Made by a program: the position numbers and the translations under genes. The notes beneath the pieces were generated by a model. That model was not told the DNA's origin, did not search any database, and saw nothing but the letters and a program-made list of their open reading frames with translations. Shown piece after piece: positions 59,844 through 64,000 of a stretch of DNA of 64,000 bases (its first letter is position 1; each line of letters opens with the position of its first letter). Origin of the DNA: an uncultured Propionivibrio sp. (GTDB lineage: Bacteria > Pseudomonadota > Gammaproteobacteria > Burkholderiales > Rhodocyclaceae); contig NZ_OY762656.1 in the NCBI RefSeq assembly GCF_963666255.1, positions 1,240,001-1,304,000 on the forward strand, written 5' to 3'.

Positions 59844-61136
59844 TTGCGACAGGAACTTGTCCGGACGCTGCTGCTGACGACGCTGGCGGGCTGTGTCGCC
59901 CTGCTCGCCGCGCTGGTGTTTTCGGCGACCGTCGGCTGGCTGGTTTTCTGCGCCGGGCTGATGCTGCAGATGCTTGCGCATTTCCGCAACTTCGCCCTGC
60001 TCGACCGCTGGTCGCGCGCGCCGGAAGTCGATATCGCGCTGGAAGGGCGCGGTGCCTGGGACGGCGTCTTCGGCCGTCTTTATCGCCACGAGAAAGACCT
60101 GCGCGCCTTGGTCGAACGGCGCAATCGCCGCATCGACATGCTGCTGGCGGCGATCCAGGCGCTTAATGACGGTGTCGTGCTGCTCGATCGCAATGACGAG
60201 ATCGTTTTCTGCAATGCGACCTCCGAAGCGCTGCTCGGATTGCGCGCCCGGACCGACATCGGTCAGTCGGTCGCCAATATCGTCCGCCAGCCCGAATTCG
60301 TCGCCTATCTGGCAGCGCGCGACCTGAGTCGTCCGTTGACCTTGCGCTCGGAGCGCAATCCCGGACAGGTGCTGTCGATCCAGCTGATTTCCTATGCCGA
60401 CCAGCGCACGCTGATGCAGATCAAGGACGTCACGCAGACCGATCGCCTCGACCGCATGCGGCGTGATTTCGTTGCTAACGTCTCGCATGAATTACGCACG
60501 CCGCTGACCGTCCTGTCCGGCTTCCTCGAAACCTTGCGCGAGATCGAACTGACGCCCGACGAGCAGCAACACTATCTCGCCCTGATGTCGGAGCAGTCCG
60601 CACGCATGCTCTCGGTCGTTCAGGATCTTTTGACATTGTCATCGATCGAGGCGGCGCCGCCACCCGAAGACGGGCTGATCGACATGGCGCGGATACTCGA
60701 CAAGCTGCGGCGCGATGCCGAGTCGCTGTCGGCCGGGCGTCACCGCATTGTCGTCGATGCCGACGATGCTTGTGATCTCGTCGGTGGCGAGCACGAACTC
60801 GTCAGCGCCTTCTCCAATCTGGTGTCGAACGCCATTCGCTACACCCCGGCCGGCGGCACGGTGACGATCCGCTGGCATGCGAATGCGCAGGGCGGCGTCT
60901 TCGCCGTCGAGGACACTGGCATCGGCATCGAGGCGCAGCATATTCCGCGGCTGACCGAGCGTTTCTATCGCGTCGATCGCGGGCGTTCGCGCGAGGCCGG
61001 CGGTACCGGACTCGGACTGGCGATCGTCAAGCATTCACTCAACCGTCATCAGGCCTTGCTCGATATCAGCAGCACGCCAGGCGTCGGCAGCCGTTTCGCG
61101 GCGCGTTTTCCCGGCATCCGCGTCGTCACTCACTGA
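59844..61136 (+). CDS. phoR: Phosphate regulon sensor kinase PhoR
   Basis: 430 residues. Two N-terminal membrane segments (about 7-50) are followed by a PAS domain (about 90-200), HisKA with His215 in ANVSHELRTPLTVL, and HATPase ([49 protein letters not shown]). The start is TTG at 59844, with GGAG upstream. Its stop overlaps that of the convergent LysR gene by seven bases. Confidence 0.95.
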   Translation: MRQELVRTLLLTTLAGCVALLAALVFSATVGWLVFCAGLMLQMLAHFRNFALLDRWSRAPEVDIALEGRGAWDGVFGRLYRHEKDLRALVERRNRRIDMLLAAIQALNDGVVLLDRNDEIVFCNATSEALLGLRARTDIGQSVANIVRQPEFVAYLAARDLSRPLTLRSERNPGQVLSIQLISYADQRTLMQIKDVTQTDRLDRMRRDFVANVSHELRTPLTVLSGFLETLREIELTPDEQQHYLALMSEQSARMLSVVQDLLTLSSIEAAPPPEDGLIDMARILDKLRRDAESLSAGRHRIVVDADDACDLVGGEHELVSAFSNLVSNAIRYTPAGGTVTIRWHANAQGGVFAVEDTGIGIEAQHIPRLTERFYRVDRGRSREAGGTGLGLAIVKHSLNRHQALLDISSTPGVGSRFAARFPGIRVVTH

Positions 61137-62050
61137 GCGCGCGCAGTTGGCGCGCCCCATGGCGTGTGCGCGAACCAGTCGGTCAGGAAGGCCGTCATCG
61201 CCTGCACCTTGGCCGAGAGGTGGCGCCGGGTCGGATAGACAACCTGAATCGGCAGTGTGCGCAAGTGCCAGTCGGGCAGGACGCGCTGCAGCGCCCCTCG
61301 GTCGATCAGCGGTTGCAGGATGAAGCAGGGCGCGAACACGATGCCGGCATCTGCGACCGCCATTTCCGTCAGCAGCATGCCGTTGTTTGAATGGAACGGA
61401 CCCGTGTAGCGCACGCTGGCGACGCTGCCGTCGGCCTGCGAGAACTCGGCCTGATTGCCGCCGGCCGCATAGTGATAAGTGAGACAGACATGCCGGGCGA
61501 GATCGCCGGGATGCTGCGGCAGGCCGACGCGTGCCAGATAAGCCGGCGAGGCGGCAGCGAGCACCACGGTTTCGGCAACGCGGCGGGCAACGAGATTGTC
61601 GCTGCCGACGCGGCCGACGCGGATCGCCATGTCGAGACCTTCTTCGGCAAAGTCGGCGACGTTGTCGGAAAGCACCAGATCGAGCGTCACCTCGGGAAAG
61701 CGGCGCGAGAAGGCGACGAAGGCCGGTGCCAGCCGTAGCGTCGCCAAGGCGATCGGCGCGGTCAGGCGCAGGCGTCCGCGCGGCCGCTGCGCCTGTCCCG
61801 AGACGCTGGCCTCGGTTTCCTCGAGGTCGGCGAGCAATTGCGTGCTGCGTTCGAAATAGGCATAGCCTTCGTCGGTCGGTCGCATCCGCCGCGTCGTGCG
61901 GTTGAGCAGGCGCACGCCGAGCAGCGTCTCGAGTTGAGCCACATGCCGCGATACCGCCGTTGTTGATAGGCCCAGCTGGTTGGCAGCCGCGGCGAAACTG
62001 CCGGCTTCGATGACCGCGCAGAAGACCCGCATCGCTTCGAATCGATCCAT
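61130..62050 (-). CDS. LysR-family transcriptional regulator (divergent from doxX-gst)
   Basis: 306 residues. MDRFEAMRVFCAVIEAGSFAAAANQLGLSTTAVSRHVAQLE is the helix-turn-helix of the CrgA/DsdC-like branch; the remainder is the effector domain. I chose the ATG at 62050, where the conserved MDRFEAM begins. It is divergent from doxX, gst and a DODA-type gene, and regulators in that arrangement often respond to quinones or electrophiles. Confidence 0.9.
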   Translation of the reverse strand: MDRFEAMRVFCAVIEAGSFAAAANQLGLSTTAVSRHVAQLETLLGVRLLNRTTRRMRPTDEGYAYFERSTQLLADLEETEASVSGQAQRPRGRLRLTAPIALATLRLAPAFVAFSRRFPEVTLDLVLSDNVADFAEEGLDMAIRVGRVGSDNLVARRVAETVVLAAASPAYLARVGLPQHPGDLARHVCLTYHYAAGGNQAEFSQADGSVASVRYTGPFHSNNGMLLTEMAVADAGIVFAPCFILQPLIDRGALQRVLPDWHLRTLPIQVVYPTRRHLSAKVQAMTAFLTDWFAHTPWGAPTARAQ

Positions 62051-62187
62051 CTGATTATCCCGAATTTCGCAACAGAGATTCAATCTTACGCCTGTTTATC
62101 CCGGCTATCGTGTTCTGTACAGTTCAACCCATGCGCCGGGCCACCTTGGTCTGGACCGAATTCACCGAATTTCTTCAGGAGACTGTC

Positions 62188-62658
62188 ATGACTGCGATCA
62201 CCGCCACCCTTACCCCCTCGAATGCCGCGAGCGCCTCGGTCGCCCGTCCGGAAGCGACGACGCGTGCCGCCGACTATGGCATCGCGCTGTTGCGCATCGC
62301 CTTGTCGGCGATGTTCCTCTCGCACGGCCTGCTCAAGTTGCTCGTCTTCACCCTGCCGGGCACGGCGGGATTCTTCGCGTCGGTCGGTTTTCCGGCCTGG
62401 ACCGCCTACATCGTCGTGCCGGCCGAGATCCTCGCCGGCGTCGCCCTGCTCGTCGGTTTCAAGACGCGCTGGGTTGCGCTCGCCACCTTGCCGCTCCTGA
62501 TCGGCGCCCTTTCCGTGCATCTCGGGAACGGATGGCTTTTCAGCGCGCCTAAAGGAGGCTGGGAATACCCGCTCTATCTCGTCGTGCTGGCCGCAGCCCA
62601 GTCCTTGCTCGGCAGCGGCGCCTTCGCGCTCGACAACGTTCGCCGCACGACCGTCTGA
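62188..62658 (+). CDS. DoxX-family membrane protein
   Basis: 156 residues with four membrane segments. GIALLRIALSAMFLSHGLLKLLVFTLPGTAGFFASVGFPAW is typical of DoxX/YphA, a family linked with thiol and quinone redox stress. I chose the ATG at 62188, with AGGAG upstream. It is divergent from the LysR gene and 38 bases before the gst gene. Confidence 0.9.
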   Translation: MTAITATLTPSNAASASVARPEATTRAADYGIALLRIALSAMFLSHGLLKLLVFTLPGTAGFFASVGFPAWTAYIVVPAEILAGVALLVGFKTRWVALATLPLLIGALSVHLGNGWLFSAPKGGWEYPLYLVVLAAAQSLLGSGAFALDNVRRTTV

Positions 62659-62696
62659 GCTTCTCTTGTTGCGCTTTCCACACGAAAGGAAATGTC

Positions 62697-63305
62697 ATGA
62701 AACTGTACTTTTCGCCGATGGCCTGCTCGCTTTCTCCGCATATCGCCTTGCGCGAGGCCGGTCTTGATGTCGAACTCGTTCGCGTCGATCTCAAATCGCA
62801 TACGCTGGCGACGGACGGCAGCGACTTCGCCGGCATCAATCCCAAGGGCTATGTGCCCGTGCTCGAACTCGACGACGGCACCCGCCTGACCGAGGGGCCG
62901 GCGATCGTGCAGTACATCGCCGACCTCAAGCCGGCGGCCGGCCTTGCGCCGCAAAACGGGACGCTTCCGCGCTATCGCCTGCAGGAATGGCTGACCTTCA
63001 TCAACTCCGAAATCCACAAGGGCTTCGGTCCGCTCTTCCGGCCGACGACGCCGGACGACGTCAAGGCGGCGGCGCGCGAGACCCTGGCGAAACGCCTCGA
63101 TTTCGTCGCGGCGCAACTCAAGGATCACGATTACCTGCTCGGTGATCGCTTCAGCGTTGCCGACGGGTATCTGTTCACGGTGCTCAACTGGGGGCAATGG
63201 ACCGGTGTCGATATTGCCCGCTGGCCGGCCTTGCAGGCCTTCCAGCAGCGTATCGGCAGTCGTCCTGCGGTACAGGCGGCGCTGGCTGCCGAAGCCGCTA
63301 CCTGA
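62697..63305 (+). CDS. Glutathione S-transferase
   Basis: 202 residues. The thioredoxin-fold N-terminus KLYFSPMACSLSPHIALREAGLDVELVRVDL has the catalytic-type Cys/Ser pair of beta-class GSTs, and INPKGYVPVLELDDGTRLTEGPAIVQYIAD binds glutathione. The C-terminal helical domain has LLGDRFSVADGYLF. AAAGGAA lies upstream. It resembles GstA of E. coli and relatives. Confidence 0.92.
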   Translation: MKLYFSPMACSLSPHIALREAGLDVELVRVDLKSHTLATDGSDFAGINPKGYVPVLELDDGTRLTEGPAIVQYIADLKPAAGLAPQNGTLPRYRLQEWLTFINSEIHKGFGPLFRPTTPDDVKAAARETLAKRLDFVAAQLKDHDYLLGDRFSVADGYLFTVLNWGQWTGVDIARWPALQAFQQRIGSRPAVQAALAAEAAT

Positions 63306-63364
63306 GTCTTGTCATCGGCGGAGGCGTCGTCGCGCGATGCCCCGCCACTTATGAGTCGTTTGTC

Positions 63365-64000
63365 ATGGAAAAACAGCCCGTCCTCTTCCTGTCGCACGGA
63401 TCCCCGATGTCCGCCCTCGGCGGTGACGACCTCGCCGGTGTCTGGTCGGCGCTCGCGTCACGCCTGGTGAAACCGGCGGCCATTCTGGCGGTGTCCGCCC
63501 ACTGGACGACGCGGCTGCCTATGGTCTCGGGGGCGGCGCGTCCGGAAACCATCCACGATTTCGGCGGCTTCCCGGCCGAACTCTACCGCTTGCGTTATCC
63601 GGCCCCCGGAGATCCGGCGTTGGCGCAGCGCCTGAAGCAGCGCCTGTCCGATGCCGGCATTGCCGCCGGCATCGATGCCGGTCGCGGTCTCGACCACGGC
63701 GCCTGGGTGCCGCTGCGCGCCCTCTTTCCTGCTGCCGATGTGCCGGTGGTGTCGGTGTCGGTCCAGCCGGAACGCTGTGCGCGTCATCATCTCGCGCTGG
63801 GTGCGGCGCTGGCGCCGCTGCGCGACGAGAATGTGCTGATCGTCGCTTCCGGTCACATGACGCATAACCTGGGTGAATACATGCGGAGCAACGGCGAGGG
63901 GCCGTCGCCGGACTCGCTCGCCTTCCGCGACCATGTCCATGCCAGAATCATGGGCGGTGACATCGAGTCGCTGCTCGACTGGCCGCATACCGCACCGGGC
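63365..64000 (+). CDS. DODA-type (YgiD/LigB) extradiol dioxygenase, truncated at the window end
   Basis: 212 codons to the end of the window without a stop. VLFLSHGSPMSAL, AILAVSAHWTTRLP, GLDHGAWVPLRALFP and LIVASGHMTHNLGEY are the signatures of the 4,5-DOPA dioxygenase/LigB family, with the metal-binding histidines in place. The C-terminal part lies outside. It is the fourth gene of the LysR-divergent doxX-gst cluster, 60 bases after gst. Its substrate in bacteria is not settled; catechol- or quinol-type compounds are likely. Confidence 0.9.
   Translation, partial: MEKQPVLFLSHGSPMSALGGDDLAGVWSALASRLVKPAAILAVSAHWTTRLPMVSGAARPETIHDFGGFPAELYRLRYPAPGDPALAQRLKQRLSDAGIAAGIDAGRGLDHGAWVPLRALFPAADVPVVSVSVQPERCARHHLALGAALAPLRDENVLIVASGHMTHNLGEYMRSNGEGPSPDSLAFRDHVHARIMGGDIESLLDWPHTAPG

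Overview
The window looks like the chromosome of a GC-rich diazotrophic betaproteobacterium, most likely of the Rhodocyclales (an Azospira, Dechloromonas or Propionivibrio type). The reasons are the NifL/NifA plus Rnf plus Shethna FeSII style of nif cluster, an rpoH gene preceded by a CIRCE element, a DUF3579 gene and the general gene content. The taxonomic call is an inference; no rRNA or tRNA gene was seen.

Positions 1-26 kb are a large nitrogen-fixation region without the nitrogenase structural genes nifHDK. It is organised as: a minus-strand nifB operon (nifB, ferredoxin, nifO, flavodiiron protein, two [2Fe-2S] ferredoxins including an FeSII homologue, draG); nifL-nifA; a plus-strand rnfABCDGEH operon for electron supply; nifV-W-Z-M; nifE-N-X-rseC-DUF269-fdxB-nifU-nifS; and a divergent nifQ followed by a molbindin and a NifX-like gene. 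Four exact or near-exact sigma-54 -24/-12 elements read GG-N10-GC with a TGGCAC core (before nifB, nifL, nifV, nifE). A fifth, looser one lies before nifQ. Six perfect TGT-N10-ACA NifA sites stand upstream of these promoters. They tie FeMo-co synthesis, nitrogenase maturation, electron supply, oxygen protection and post-translational control to NifA.

Positions 27-30 kb hold molybdate genes: modA and modE on the minus strand and a second di-Mop molbindin divergent from them. Two palindromes that look like ModE operators lie in the divergent control region. No modB or modC is in the window.

Positions 30-44.7 kb are a sensory region of visibly lower GC: two chemoreceptors, a Cache/PAS/GGDEF/EAL protein, a second diguanylate cyclase, a class D beta-lactamase, and a large hybrid histidine kinase with receiver and Hpt domains. 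An IS3-family transposase remnant with an in-frame stop lies immediately before the hybrid kinase. Long gene-poor stretches and inverted repeats suggest past insertions.

Positions 44.7-54.5 kb hold rpoH with a perfect CIRCE operator, then a sugar locus: a LacI regulator, a TctB/TctA transporter without its binding protein, a dihydrodipicolinate-synthase-like aldolase, an L-fucose/D-arabinose isomerase-like enzyme, an FGGY pentulose kinase and a YhcH protein. A DUF3579 gene sits between the two arms. Positions 54.6-61.1 kb are a complete Pho module, pstSCAB-phoU-phoB-phoR, behind a Pho box. The window ends with a LysR gene divergent from doxX, a glutathione transferase and a truncated DODA-type dioxygenase.
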